The notes under the pieces were generated by a model that searched no databases, had not been told where the DNA came from, and was given only the letters and a program-made list of their open reading frames with translations. A stretch of DNA of 64,000 nt, taken from assembly GCA_965214295.1 (NCBI GenBank), contig OZ243944.1, positions 558,001-622,000 on the forward strand. Direction: 5' to 3'. This stretch comes from JAJDUF01 sp965214295 (GTDB lineage: Bacteria > Chloroflexota > UBA11872 > UBA12225 > JAJDUF01). Each line of letters opens with the position of its first letter. The stretch's first letter is position 1. The position numbers and the translations under genes are program-made. Shown here one piece after another: positions 32,454 to 41,069 of the stretch.

Positions 32454-33290
32454 GTGTTTACGCCAATCAAGGCCACGGCGATCTCGCTCAAGCCGAAGAA
32501 GTGGGAGAAGGTCTACAACGCCGACAAGCTGGAGGCGCTCTGCCGCCTGGCCGCGCAGGAGCAGCCCGACCTGATCGTCGCCACCGAGGGCGTCCTAGAA
32601 GGCTACGTGGTCATGGACGTGATCGAGCATCCTGAGCAGGCCCCGGCCATGCTGGATATCGCCGAACCGCTCGACGGGCCGTATGTGCGGCGCTTCCAGG
32701 CGTTGGCCCAGGAGCTTCAGACCTGTCTCTGCTTTGGCTTTGCCGAGCGGATTGACCACGAGGTCTATAACTGCACGGTGTTCATTGACCAGGAGGGCAC
32801 CATTCGCGGTCGGTATCACAAGACGCAGCTGGCGGAAGGCACCCACGACTCCTGGCAGTTCAACCGGATCGGCCGGCGGATCCGGGCCTTTGACACACCG
32901 CTCGGTCGCGTCGGCATGCTCATCTGCAACGACCGCTGGAACCCGATGATCGCGCGCACGCTCGCGCTGGACGGCGCCCAACTGCTCCTCATCGTCTCCT
33001 ATGGGTCGCGGCGGAAGCAGCAGAATGCGGCCGTCTTGGCGCGCGCACGCGAGAACGGCCTGCCCATTGTCGAGGCGAACGTCGGCATGAACCTGCTGAT
33101 TAGCAAAGGCGAGATCGCGGCCTACAAGTGGGGCGTAGATCAAATCACCACTGCCGTCGTCGAGGTGCCGGTGCCGCCCTCACCAGCGGCGGCACGAGCC
33201 TACGAGCAGGAGTACATGCAGCTCCAAGGGCCGAAGATGGCGGAGCAGTACAAGAAGACCGTGGAGCGGATTCAGCGCGCGGCCGCATAG
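32454..33290 (+). CDS. Carbon-nitrogen hydrolase (nitrilase superfamily)
   Basis: 278 residues from GTG 32454 with AAAGGAG 6 bp before it. Catalytic Glu-Lys-Cys: VATEG (E45), YHKTQL (K123), LICNDRW (C158), plus the second Glu region. The branch is closest in look to amidase or carbamoylase-type members. It is transcribed away from the amidase pair and could act on the same kind of substrate. The C-terminal tail is long and charged. Confidence 0.9.
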   Translation: MFTPIKATAISLKPKKWEKVYNADKLEALCRLAAQEQPDLIVATEGVLEGYVVMDVIEHPEQAPAMLDIAEPLDGPYVRRFQALAQELQTCLCFGFAERIDHEVYNCTVFIDQEGTIRGRYHKTQLAEGTHDSWQFNRIGRRIRAFDTPLGRVGMLICNDRWNPMIARTLALDGAQLLLIVSYGSRRKQQNAAVLARARENGLPIVEANVGMNLLISKGEIAAYKWGVDQITTAVVEVPVPPSPAAARAYEQEYMQLQGPKMAEQYKKTVERIQRAAA

Positions 33291-33471
33291 CCGCGTAGCT
33301 ATTGGTTGCTGGAGGGCACCCACGCGCTTTGCGCCCAGAGCCGGCCTTGGACTCGATCCAGGGGTAGGGGCACAGCATGCTGTGTCCCATACCCTTCAGG
33401 CGTCGGTTGGTATGTTCTCTGAGGCGCTACACTGTGAGCTGCAGTACCCCGGCCGACGGAGGTCATGCGCT

Positions 33472-33783
33472 GTGCGACAGAGTGTTCTCGTGCTGCATCC
33501 CAACGATAACGTTGCCACCGCCTTGGTGGACTTGGAAGCGGGGCAAACGGTCACTGCCCAGCGTGCGGCGGGCGCCGTCACCGTCCGCGCCCAGGAGCCG
33601 GTTGCCTTTGGTCATAAGCTCGCGCTCGCGCCCCTGGCCGCCGGCGCGCCGGTCTACAAGTACGGCGAGGTCATCGGCGTAGCCGCGGCCGACATCCCGG
33701 CCGGCGCCCACGTCCACGTCCACAACGTCGAGAGCCAGCGCGGACGCGGCGACTTGGCGCCGGCGCCGACGAGCGGGAGTTAG
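33472..33783 (+). CDS. Altronate dehydratase N-terminal (SAF domain) protein
   Basis: 103 residues from GTG 33472, with GGAGG nine bases before. LHPNDNVATALVDLEAGQTV and FGHKLALAPLAAGAPVYKYG, then IPAGAHVHVHNVESQRGRGD, match the N-terminal SAF domain of UxaA-type sugar-acid dehydratases, often a separate small subunit. The large catalytic subunit should follow but instead a MITE and an opposing gene are found. The stop TAG uses the first base of the MITE. Confidence 0.8.
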   Translation: MRQSVLVLHPNDNVATALVDLEAGQTVTAQRAAGAVTVRAQEPVAFGHKLALAPLAAGAPVYKYGEVIGVAAADIPAGAHVHVHNVESQRGRGDLAPAPTSGS

Positions 33784-33981
33784 GGCGTGTTCACACAACC
33801 GCCATAATGTCCGTGTTCACACAACCGCTCCCATATCGCCATAATGTCACCCTGAACGCAGTGAAGGGGCTCAACTCCTTGTCGTGAGCACCGGTTTGGG
33901 TCAGCGGGCGCTTGAGCTTCCGCGCTGCGCCCGCAATGACCGGCTGACAGGAGCAGCGGGCAGCTTAGTGTGAACACGCCC
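33783..33981. mobile_element. MITE, copy 1, TA-flanked
   Basis: 199 bp with 14-bp terminal inverted repeats GGGCGTGTTCACAC/GTGTGAACACGCCC and TA on both sides. Near-identical to 48059-48231 except for a 26-bp partial duplication of the left end. No coding capacity. The TA duplication and ends suggest mobilisation by an IS630- or IS5/IS427-type transposase, which is not in the window. Confidence 0.85.
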
Positions 33982-34910
33982 TAGCCCGCGCCCTCGTTAC
34001 CATCGGCGGCGAAGAGCGCCAGCGCCCGCTCCGCCTCGTCTGCCGGCAGCGCCTTGCCGTGGTAAGTGAAATCGCGCTCCACCCACGGAATCCCCTTCCC
34101 CTTGACGGTGTGGGCGACAATCACCTGCGGCCGGCCGGCTACGGCCCGCGCCGCGGCGAGGGCGTGCCACACGGCCGCTTGGTCGTGGCCGTCCACCTCT
34201 TGGACGTGCCACTGGAACGCTTCCCACTTGGCGGTGAGCGGCCGGTAGTCGAGCACGCGCTCCACGAGGTCCGTCTGCTGCGCCTTGTTGTGGTCCACGA
34301 TAGCGGTGAGTGCAGCGACCCGGTAGTGGGCCGCCGCCATCGCCGCTTCCCAGACCTGCCCCTCCTGCACCTCGCCATCGCCGAGTAGCACGTAGACCCG
34401 GTAGTCGCGTCCATCCACCCGGCCGGCCAGCGCGTGACCTAGTCCGATGGACAACCCCTGGCCCAACGAGCCGGTCGAGGCCTCCACACCGGGCAGCCGG
34501 CGCATATTGGGATGCCCCTCCAGCGGGCTGCCGAGGCGCCGCAGGCTCGGCAGCCGATCCACTCCGAAATAGCCGCGCTCGGCCAGCACCGCGTAGAGGA
34601 TCGGCGCCGCGTGACCCTTGCTGAGAATGAACCGATCACGATCCGGGCAGTCGGGGCGCGCCGCGTCGTGACGTAACAGGCCACCGCAGTAGAGCGCCGT
34701 CATGATCTCGACCGCAGAGAGTGAGCTGGAGGGATGACCCGACCCGGCCGCCGTCGTCATCTCGACGATTGCGCGCCGAATCCGCTGCGCCGCCGCCGCC
34801 ATTGCGGCCAGCGGTGGCTCTGACACACCGGCCGGCCCAATCCGCTGGGGGTCAAGGTGGTGCAAGCCGGTGTTGTCATCGGCCGCGGGCGTTGCGGCTC
34901 CCGTTGGCAT
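33981..34910 (-). CDS. Transketolase, N-terminal (thiamine-binding) subunit
   Basis: 309 residues from ATG 34910 with GAGGAGA upstream. Thiamine-pyrophosphate domain: GSGHPSSSLSAVEIMTALY, LSKGHAAPILYAVLAERGYF, and LLGDGEVQEGQVWEA with IVDHNKAQQTD (the GDG-x(26-28)-N motif). Split transketolases need a separate C-terminal subunit, which is not adjacent; downstream the gene runs into the MITE, whose end supplies its TAG stop. With RpiB it suggests pentose metabolism. Confidence 0.9.
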   Translation of the reverse strand: MPTGAATPAADDNTGLHHLDPQRIGPAGVSEPPLAAMAAAAQRIRRAIVEMTTAAGSGHPSSSLSAVEIMTALYCGGLLRHDAARPDCPDRDRFILSKGHAAPILYAVLAERGYFGVDRLPSLRRLGSPLEGHPNMRRLPGVEASTGSLGQGLSIGLGHALAGRVDGRDYRVYVLLGDGEVQEGQVWEAAMAAAHYRVAALTAIVDHNKAQQTDLVERVLDYRPLTAKWEAFQWHVQEVDGHDQAAVWHALAAARAVAGRPQVIVAHTVKGKGIPWVERDFTYHGKALPADEAERALALFAADGNEGAG

Positions 34911-35067
34911 AGTGTGTCTCCTCACCGACTGCTCAGACTGTGTTCGCCGTCGCGGCCGTCTGGGTAACGCAGCCGCAATCTCCCGTCGGCTAGTATAGCG
35001 CCCACCGGGGCGGCGCCATGCTACACTGAATTTACCGACCCGTGGGTGGCGAGGCGCTGTCGGCGTT

Positions 35068-35150
35068 GCCCGGTCATTCCCGCGAACGGAGACCATTGCA
35101 AAACTCGTCATTCCCGCGCAAGCGGGAATCCAGCCCTCTCCCACAGGAAG
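35068..35150. repeat. REP-like hairpins
   Basis: Within the spacer after the transketolase promoter region: GTCATTCCCGCG copies (about 35073-35134) and a CCCTCTCCCACAGGAAGAGGG hairpin right after. Same families as elsewhere in the window. Confidence 0.5.
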
Positions 35151-35211
35151 AGGGCTGGGGCGCGGGCTACCCATCATTCATAGCTCAGTAATCCACAGAG
35201 AGGAGCGCGAC

Positions 35212-35313
35212 ATGGTCAGCGTTGGCGGCGGCCCAGGCATTGGCGGTGGTGCGGCGATACTCCTGGTAGTCATTGTCTTGATTATCGTGCTGTGGTGGTG
35301 GCTCCGCGATTAA
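35212..35313 (+). CDS. 33-residue single-span membrane protein
   Basis: ATG 35212 preceded by AGAGAGGAGCGCGAC, a strong ribosome-binding site. Product: a Gly-rich start (MVSVGGGPGIGGGAAI) and one hydrophobic helix LLVVIVLIIVLWWWL ending RD. A Gly-rich start plus a Trp-ended helix suggests a small inner-membrane peptide of unknown role. Too short for usual gene finders. Confidence 0.6.
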   Translation: MVSVGGGPGIGGGAAILLVVIVLIIVLWWWLRD

Positions 35314-35417
35314 CCGGCTGTCGAAATGCGTTTCCGAGCGGGAATCCAGCCCCCTCTCCCCCTGGGAGAGGGCCGGGGTGAGGGCTAGTCCCCCCCGTCG
35401 CCAAGAAGGAGTATCCG

Positions 35418-35879
35418 ATGCGGATTGCGGTTGGGAGCGACGAGCGTACTCAGCTTACCGATACCGTTGTCGAGGACCTACGCCAGCGCGGCCATGCCGT
35501 CAAGCTGTTCGGCCCGCTGGAGGGCCGGAGCGACCCCTGGCCGCAGGTTGGCCAGGACGTTGGCGCAGCCGTGGCCGCCGGCGAGGCGGATCAGGGGGTG
35601 CTTTTCTGCTGGACCGGAACGGGGGTGTCCATCGCGGCGAACAAGGTGCCCGGCATTCGCGCCGCCCTGTGCCACGACGCCGAGACCGCGCGCGGCGCAC
35701 GCATCTGGAACCATGCCAACATCCTGGTCATGAGCCTCCGCGCCACGCCGCCGGTCATCGCGCACGAGATGCTGGATGCCTGGTTTGCGACGCCACCGGG
35801 CGACGATGCCACCGACCAGGCTTGCGTCGAGCAGATAGCGCAGATCGAGTCCCGGTACGCATCCCCGGCCGCGCGCTGA
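35418..35879 (+). CDS. rpiB: RpiB/LacA/LacB family sugar-phosphate isomerase
   Basis: 153 residues, AAGGAG before the ATG. MRIAVGSDE start, then FCWTGTGVSIAANKVPGIRAAL, the phosphate-binding and active-site region of the family (usual CGTGIG is CWTGTGV here), and WNHANILVMS. Catalyses ribose-5-phosphate/ribulose-5-phosphate or a related aldose-ketose interconversion. Its location next to the transketolase half fits pentose metabolism. Confidence 0.85.
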   Translation: MRIAVGSDERTQLTDTVVEDLRQRGHAVKLFGPLEGRSDPWPQVGQDVGAAVAAGEADQGVLFCWTGTGVSIAANKVPGIRAALCHDAETARGARIWNHANILVMSLRATPPVIAHEMLDAWFATPPGDDATDQACVEQIAQIESRYASPAAR

Positions 35880-36100
35880 CGGTGATTTGGACCGCGACGT
35901 GCGAGGGCCTTTCCAAGGGTCGCCGCCAAACCGGCCCTTCTGAGCGGCCTTTCCAACGTCATTCTGAGCAGAGCTGTCATTCTGAGCGGAGCGAAGAATC
36001 CCGGCCACGTGGGAGCGACCCGGCGCAGAGTTTACCTTGAGCGTAGCCGACAGGCTCAGAGCCTGCACTGAGCCTGTCGAAGTGGTGACATATGGAAAGG
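35880..36100. repeat. Dispersed repeat block
   Basis: GAGGGCCTTTCCAAGGGTCGCCGCCAAACCGG..., then TCATTCTGAGCGGAGCGAAG (35977-35996), CCACGTGGGAGCGACCCGGCG and the GAGCGTAGCCGACAGGCTCAG block. Also found at 9020-9175 and 62460-62600. No gene. Confidence 0.6.
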
Positions 36101-36178
36101 CCCTGACGACATGCTCCCGGGACTTGACGCCGGCCAGGCATACCAGGCATCATTACCAGTGGTCGGTTGGTGACACCG

Positions 36179-36252
36179 GGTCCTGTAGTGTAGTGGCCCA
36201 ACACGCCACCCTGTCAAGGTGGAGATCGCCGGTTCGAATCCGGTCGGGACCG
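36179..36252 (+). tRNA. tRNA-Asp (GTC)
   Basis: 74 nt: acceptor GGTCCTG/CGGGACC, D arm, anticodon arm CCACC-CTGTCAA-GGTGG with GTC, T arm GCCGG-TTCGAAT-CCGGT, discriminator G as expected for Asp. CCA not encoded. A terminator follows. Confidence 0.95.
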
Positions 36253-36273
36253 CCCAGAAGCCTTCGTCTTGCC

Positions 36274-36311
36274 GGCCGGACCCCTCACCGAGAGAAGGTC
36301 CGGCCGTTTTT
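36274..36311 (+). terminator. Terminator of tRNA-Asp
   Basis: Perfect 9-bp arms GGCCGGACC/GGTCCGGCC with a 14-nt loop, followed by GTTTTTG. Confidence 0.85.
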
Positions 36312-36373
36312 GCTTCTCCTACTGAGCATGTCCCGATAGTCCGCCAGTGCCGCTTCCTCGCCCGCGCGGCTCC

Positions 36374-37321
36374 CTAATTGCCGATGCTCTCTTCCACGCG
36401 GCCGAAGATATGGAGCAGCCGGCTCCGGTCCGCGGCCGGCAAGGGCGGCCCTCCCAATGACCGCACGTTGGCCTCCAGGTGGGCCAGGTTCGCCGTCCCG
36501 GTGAGCACCGTCGAGACGGCCGGGTGGTCGGCGACAAACTTGTAGGCGGCACTCGGCACGGACTCGACGTGGTCGTGGAGCAGCCAGTCGAGTGGGCGGT
36601 CGTCTGGCACGGCATCCTGATCGACCACCCCGCGCGCCTTGAGACCCTGGATCGTCTCTGTCAGGTAGGCCGGCTGGGCGAGCACCCGCCGCACGGCAAA
36701 CATCACCATCACTCCGACATCCTGGAGTTGTGCCTGCGGGAGCACGACCCGCTCGGCGCCGGGAGCCAACAGATTGTAGCCGACCATCATCGTATCGAAA
36801 TGGTCATCGGCTAGGGCCTGCTGCAACATCTCGTGCGTGCCATCGGAGCGGTAGTTCTCGGTAAGCCCCAGAAATCGGAGCTTGCCTTGCTGCTGCCAGC
36901 GCCGGGCCTCCGGCAGAAAGCGCTCCATCACCTGCTCATAGAGCCGCGTCTGCACTCCGTGAAACTGGAACACGTCGAGATACTCCACGCCCAGTCGGCG
37001 CAGGCTCTCGTGGAGCGATTGCTCCAACACTTCTAACGGGAACAGCGTGCCCTGCTCCTGGTCGTTCGCCATGAACTTGCTGGCCAGCACATAACTATCC
37101 CGGGGCACGTCGCGCAGCGCCCGGCCGAGGATTGCCTCGCTATCCTTATAGGCGGCGGCTGTATCTATCAGGTTGATGCCCAAGTCGAGCGCCCGCTGGA
37201 CTACGCGGATCGCGTCGGCCTCCGCGACGCCCGTATTCTGGCCCAGATTGCTCGGACCCCCGGTGCCCAGCCCGGCTACCGAGACCGATAACCCCGTCCG
37301 CCCAAACCGACGGTACTCCAC
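36374..37321 (-). CDS. Aldo/keto reductase
   Basis: 315 residues from GTG 37321 with GGAGGGAGG upstream. (beta/alpha)8 marks: INLIDTAAAYKDSEAILGRA (Asp and Tyr of the tetrad), VLASKF (Lys), VFQFHGV (His), FLGLTENY and SVLTGT-type end (AVSTVLTGTANLAHLE) for NADPH binding. Probably reduces a sugar aldehyde. Repeat spacer, then a DapA-like gene on the same strand upstream. Confidence 0.92.
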   Translation of the reverse strand: MEYRRFGRTGLSVSVAGLGTGGPSNLGQNTGVAEADAIRVVQRALDLGINLIDTAAAYKDSEAILGRALRDVPRDSYVLASKFMANDQEQGTLFPLEVLEQSLHESLRRLGVEYLDVFQFHGVQTRLYEQVMERFLPEARRWQQQGKLRFLGLTENYRSDGTHEMLQQALADDHFDTMMVGYNLLAPGAERVVLPQAQLQDVGVMVMFAVRRVLAQPAYLTETIQGLKARGVVDQDAVPDDRPLDWLLHDHVESVPSAAYKFVADHPAVSTVLTGTANLAHLEANVRSLGGPPLPAADRSRLLHIFGRVEESIGN

Positions 37322-37503
37322 GCTGCCTCCCTCCGGTAGTGCATCTAGCCCCCGGCCCCCTCACCCGTCAATCCCCCGCCTACCAGGTCAGAGCACGGAC
37401 CGCCCCCCTGCACTGCGGGGGAACCATAGGGGGCCGATCCCAACCGCCACACTCCCCCTCTCTATCGCTTGGCGATGGAGAGGGGGCTGAGGTGTAGTGC
37501 CCC

Positions 37504-38406
37504 CTAGGCGTAATCCCCGGCCGCAAACAGGTCCAACAGCTTCTGGCGTGCCGGCTCCGGCATGCGCTGCAACGGCATGCTCACGTGCTCTTGACACAGC
37601 CCCATCGCCGCGTACAGCGCCTTGCCCGACGGCGGCCCAAATCCGGTAATGGCGTCCGAGAGGGGAATGATCTTCTTCTGAATCTCCAGGGCCTTGGCCC
37701 ATTCCCCCTGCTGCGTCAGCCGATACATCTCGGCATACATCTTGGGCGCAAAGGCGGCCTCCGGCGGCGTGGTCCCCGCGCACCCGACCAGCATCCCGGC
37801 CACGAACATCTGCCCGTCCGTCACCATCACGCCGAAGTTGTCGGTCACTTCCTGTGTCTCCCACGCAATGGACTGCATGATGCGCTGATCGCCGGTAGAT
37901 ACCTTGATCCCAACCACGTTGTCGCGCGCCGCCAGCTCTTTGATGATCGGCGGGCAGACACCGGGTCGCACGTTCGGGTACTTGGTGTCGTGAAAGTAGA
38001 TCACCAAAGGTACCTTCACGGCATCCGCTACCGCCCGGTAGTGCGCCGCCATTTCGTGCTCTTTCATCTTGAAGTAGTACGGCTCGGTGACGTGTACCAT
38101 GTCCACGCCGACCGACTCGGCTACGCGAATGTTCTCGATGGTGTGCTCGGTGCCGGGCGCCCCGCAGCCGGTCACGATAGGGATGCGTCCGTTGGACGCC
38201 TCCAGTGCCACCTCAAGCTCGCGCCGATGATACTGGGGCAGGAGATTCGGCCCCTCGCCGCGCGTACCGAACATCCACAGCCCGTCCATGCCCCCCTCGA
38301 CGAGGAAGTTGACGACCCGGCGTGTTCCGGCCTCATCAATCGTCCCGTCGGCGTTCAACGGCGTGGGCATGATCGGCCAAACCCCTGCAAACTTGGTCTG
38401 TGCCAT
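37504..38406 (-). CDS. DapA/N-acetylneuraminate lyase family aldolase (1)
   Basis: 300 residues from ATG 38406, AGAGGAG eight bases upstream. Class I aldolase barrel: GVWPIMPTPLNADGTID, GTRGEGPNL (G-T-T/R-G-E), VTEPYYFKM (Tyr) and VGIKVSTGD (Schiff-base Lys). Such enzymes cleave or dehydrate 2-keto-3-deoxy sugar acids in catabolic clusters; the exact substrate is not readable. Neighbours (aldo/keto reductase, sialidase-like protein, oxidoreductase) fit sugar-acid use. Confidence 0.9.
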   Translation of the reverse strand: MAQTKFAGVWPIMPTPLNADGTIDEAGTRRVVNFLVEGGMDGLWMFGTRGEGPNLLPQYHRRELEVALEASNGRIPIVTGCGAPGTEHTIENIRVAESVGVDMVHVTEPYYFKMKEHEMAAHYRAVADAVKVPLVIYFHDTKYPNVRPGVCPPIIKELAARDNVVGIKVSTGDQRIMQSIAWETQEVTDNFGVMVTDGQMFVAGMLVGCAGTTPPEAAFAPKMYAEMYRLTQQGEWAKALEIQKKIIPLSDAITGFGPPSGKALYAAMGLCQEHVSMPLQRMPEPARQKLLDLFAAGDYA

Positions 38407-38615
38407 CGGTATGCTCCTCTCTCCATTCCGTTTGTGGTTTTCCCTCTGCGTCTGCTGTATTCCCTCCCCCGTCATTCCCGCGCCAGCATGCCCCCTACTC
38501 CGCTACCGGGCTGGAATCCAGGGCCATTCAGAGGGCCTGTTCCAGTCCCTCCACCCCCTCTCCAAATGTTGGAGAGGGGGCCGGGGGGTGAGGCACCAAG
38601 GGGCGCGGCCGCTCC
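38407..38615. repeat. Repeat-bearing spacer
   Basis: GTCATTCCCGCGCCAGC (about 38471-38487) with its GGAATCC partner split off by about 25 extra bases, then a CCCCCTCTCCAAATGTTGGAGAGGGGG hairpin (about 38554-38580; span). No gene. Confidence 0.5.
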
Positions 38616-39812
38616 CTATACCAGCCGGAAGTGGCTCCCCGCGATGTGGCGCGTGCCCCCAAAGTTGTTGCCGTCGTCCTCCATGTAGTAATAGGCCGTG
38701 AAGATGCGCCCATCGTCCAGCTCCGTTGCCACCGGATAGCCCAAGTCCCAGTCGCTGGCGTCAGCGCGGATGACCGCCTCCGCCGACCACGTGGCGCCGT
38801 CGTCCTCGCTGACGATCAGGCCCATCCCGAACGGCGGCTGCCGCCGGCCGAAGATCACCACGATCCGACCATCGCGCAGGCGCAGTGGCCACGGCGACCG
38901 ATAGTGTACCCCCTGTCGCCGCGCGCCGGACCAGACGTGTGTGCGGGTGAGGGCGACCCACGGGGACTGTCCCCAGGCGATAATCGGCTGCGGTTCGCTC
39001 CAGCTATACCCCCCGTCGTCGGAGTAGCTCATCTGGATGGCGTTGCGAATACCCTGGATGTTGAGCATATAGCACTGGAGCCGGCCACTCGGCAGCAGCA
39101 ATAGTACTCCGTAGGTGGGGCGGCCGCGGCCAGTGGGATCGCTAGCCACTTCCGACACGTAGCTCCAGGAAAGGCCGTTGTTGTCCGTGCCATAGATGCC
39201 AAGAGCGGTGTTGCCCTCGTCGCTTCCGATGCTTGCCACCACCAGCTGCGTGCCATCGCCGAACTGGGCCGGTGGGCCGGCGTCTATGTGGACGTAGCTC
39301 AACCCGGTAGGCGGGTGGACTCGTGTGGGCACCGTCTCCCAGGTGTGGCCCCGGTCCCCGGACCGAAATGCGTAGCACTCCAGAGCTGGCCGTCCGTCCG
39401 CTCTTTCGGGGCCGGTTGCCGGACGGGCGAAATAGACGGACGAGCTCGGACTACTCAGATCGATCTCGGCGCGCGGCAGCGTAGGATCGTCGGCCTGTCG
39501 CAAAATGGCGCGCTTCGCCTCCAGCGGCAGCGAGTCGTCCCAGATCACCACCTCCTGCGCGGTGGGCCACGTCTGGCCGTGGTCGAAAGAGCGCTGCAAC
39601 AGAATTTTGGCGCGTCCCTTGTAGCCGAACTGCCCGTGCCGAATGTCGTTGCGGACCCGATAGGCACTCGGCGCATGGTGGTGGATAACCGTAATGTGGC
39701 CATCGCCGTAGTTGTGGATCGGACACTGCCGCGGATGCGCGCACATCCGGTCCTTGCTGTAGCACAGCTTGCTGTGTTGTACGTCGGCCAGCGTGACGAC
39801 TGCACGATCCAT
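38616..39812 (-). CDS. Sialidase-like BNR/Asp-box repeat protein (1)
   Basis: 398 residues, no signal peptide. Five Asp-boxes (SxDxGxTW type): SFDHGQTW, SGDRGHTW, GTDNNGLSW, SYSDDGGYSW and SEDDGATW, spaced as blades of a six-bladed propeller. The C-terminal RLRDGRIVVIFGRR and ELDDGRIFTAYYY match exo-alpha-sialidase-type proteins (COG4409/COG4692). Cytoplasmic location and cluster suggest a glycoside or lyase on sugar-acid oligomers, not necessarily sialic acid. Confidence 0.85.
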   Translation of the reverse strand: MDRAVVTLADVQHSKLCYSKDRMCAHPRQCPIHNYGDGHITVIHHHAPSAYRVRNDIRHGQFGYKGRAKILLQRSFDHGQTWPTAQEVVIWDDSLPLEAKRAILRQADDPTLPRAEIDLSSPSSSVYFARPATGPERADGRPALECYAFRSGDRGHTWETVPTRVHPPTGLSYVHIDAGPPAQFGDGTQLVVASIGSDEGNTALGIYGTDNNGLSWSYVSEVASDPTGRGRPTYGVLLLLPSGRLQCYMLNIQGIRNAIQMSYSDDGGYSWSEPQPIIAWGQSPWVALTRTHVWSGARRQGVHYRSPWPLRLRDGRIVVIFGRRQPPFGMGLIVSEDDGATWSAEAVIRADASDWDLGYPVATELDDGRIFTAYYYMEDDGNNFGGTRHIAGSHFRLV

Positions 39813-39973
39813 CGGATCACCCCCTCAAGCCAATCCGCTTTCCCGCCTCATTGCTCCCAACCTCGTCGCGCCGTCATTCCCATGTGGGCCGGAACCTCTA
39901 GGACAGCGAAGTCCGCCGCCCGTCGTTCCTGCATTCGCGGGAATCTGGACTCCCTCTCCCCGGAGCAGCTCCC
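39813..39973. repeat. REP-like hairpins
   Basis: Two degenerate GTCATTCCCATG.../GTCGTTCCTGCATTCGCGGGAATC copies (39872-39947) followed by CTCCCTCTCCCCGGAG. No gene. Confidence 0.45.
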
Positions 39974-41023
39974 CTACCAGGAAGATACCCAGCGGTCGCG
40001 GTTCTCGGTGATGGGGATGGCTACACGCACGCCACCGCGGAGGTGCGACTCGTACATGGCGTAGCCGATTTCCTGCCCGATCAGCGTCGCACGCAGATTG
40101 CTGACGCCGGGCTGGCCGGTCCGCACCGATTCCACGAGGTCCTGCACCTTAGCGATAGCGCTGCTCCAACGCTCGACGGGGGGCAGCTCCATTTCTTCAT
40201 AGCCGCGCGTATCCTCGTCGGCGCGCCGCGCATGGAAGGTATAGCCATCGCTCGGAATGCGGACGATCCCCCTCTCGCAGATCACTTCATACTCACCGCT
40301 GGCGCCCACGCCGTTGATGTAGATGGCGGTCCCGTTGGCGAAGGTCACGTGCGCCGACTCGATAGCGGCGTCGGGCTTGAAGCGCATATTGGCCGTGTCA
40401 CCCTCAAAGGGTGATAGCGTGCCCAGCGTAGCCCTGACGCTCACCGGCTCCGGATCACCGAGCAGGTACAGCAGATTGTCGAGGGTGTGCCCCCCACACG
40501 GGTTGCCGGCAAAACTGATGGCCGCCCGCACCTCGCCGAGCTGCCCACTGGCGATGAGCGCCCGTGCCTGCTGGTAGGCTGCCCAGTTGCGGCGCATCGG
40601 CCCGAACGCCAGCTTGACGTCGTGCCGCTCGCAGGCCTCGCGGATAGCGTCCGTCTCCGTCAGCGAGCAGCACAGCGGCTTCTCGACAAACATCCCCTTG
40701 ACGCCGTGCTCGGCAGCGTAGACGATGATCTCGGCATGATTTTCGGGCCGTGTCGTGACGCTGATGATCTCCGGCTGCTCCTGCTGGATCAGCTCGCGAT
40801 AGTCGCTGTACCCACGCGGGATGTGCCAGCGCTCCTGGGCATTCCGCAGTCGCTCCGGGTCAATGTCGCAGGCTGCGACCATCTCCGTCTCTGCGTAGTC
40901 CAAGTATCCACCGGCATGGCAGTACGGCAGCAGCATACCGCTCCGATCCAGCTTGCCAACCACCTCGTCGTCAATAGTGCAGGCCATCCGTCCGCAACCG
41001 ATAATCGCTACACGATAGGTCAT
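39974..41023 (-). CDS. Gfo/Idh/MocA family oxidoreductase
   Basis: 349 residues. N-terminal Rossmann fold VAIIGCGRMAC (GxGxxA-like), ISVTTRPENHAEI, and the family EKP motif as VEKPLCCSL, then the C-terminal beta-sheet domain with GGHTLDNLLYLLGDP containing the catalytic-region HxxD-like element. NAD(P)-dependent sugar or inositol dehydrogenase-type; substrate not assignable. Same strand as the sialidase-like and aminotransferase genes. Confidence 0.92.
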   Translation of the reverse strand: MTYRVAIIGCGRMACTIDDEVVGKLDRSGMLLPYCHAGGYLDYAETEMVAACDIDPERLRNAQERWHIPRGYSDYRELIQQEQPEIISVTTRPENHAEIIVYAAEHGVKGMFVEKPLCCSLTETDAIREACERHDVKLAFGPMRRNWAAYQQARALIASGQLGEVRAAISFAGNPCGGHTLDNLLYLLGDPEPVSVRATLGTLSPFEGDTANMRFKPDAAIESAHVTFANGTAIYINGVGASGEYEVICERGIVRIPSDGYTFHARRADEDTRGYEEMELPPVERWSSAIAKVQDLVESVRTGQPGVSNLRATLIGQEIGYAMYESHLRGGVRVAIPITENRDRWVSSW

Positions 41024-41069
41024 GGCTCTCGCTCCTCCCCACTACCCACTGGCTACTTGCCCCCGGTGG

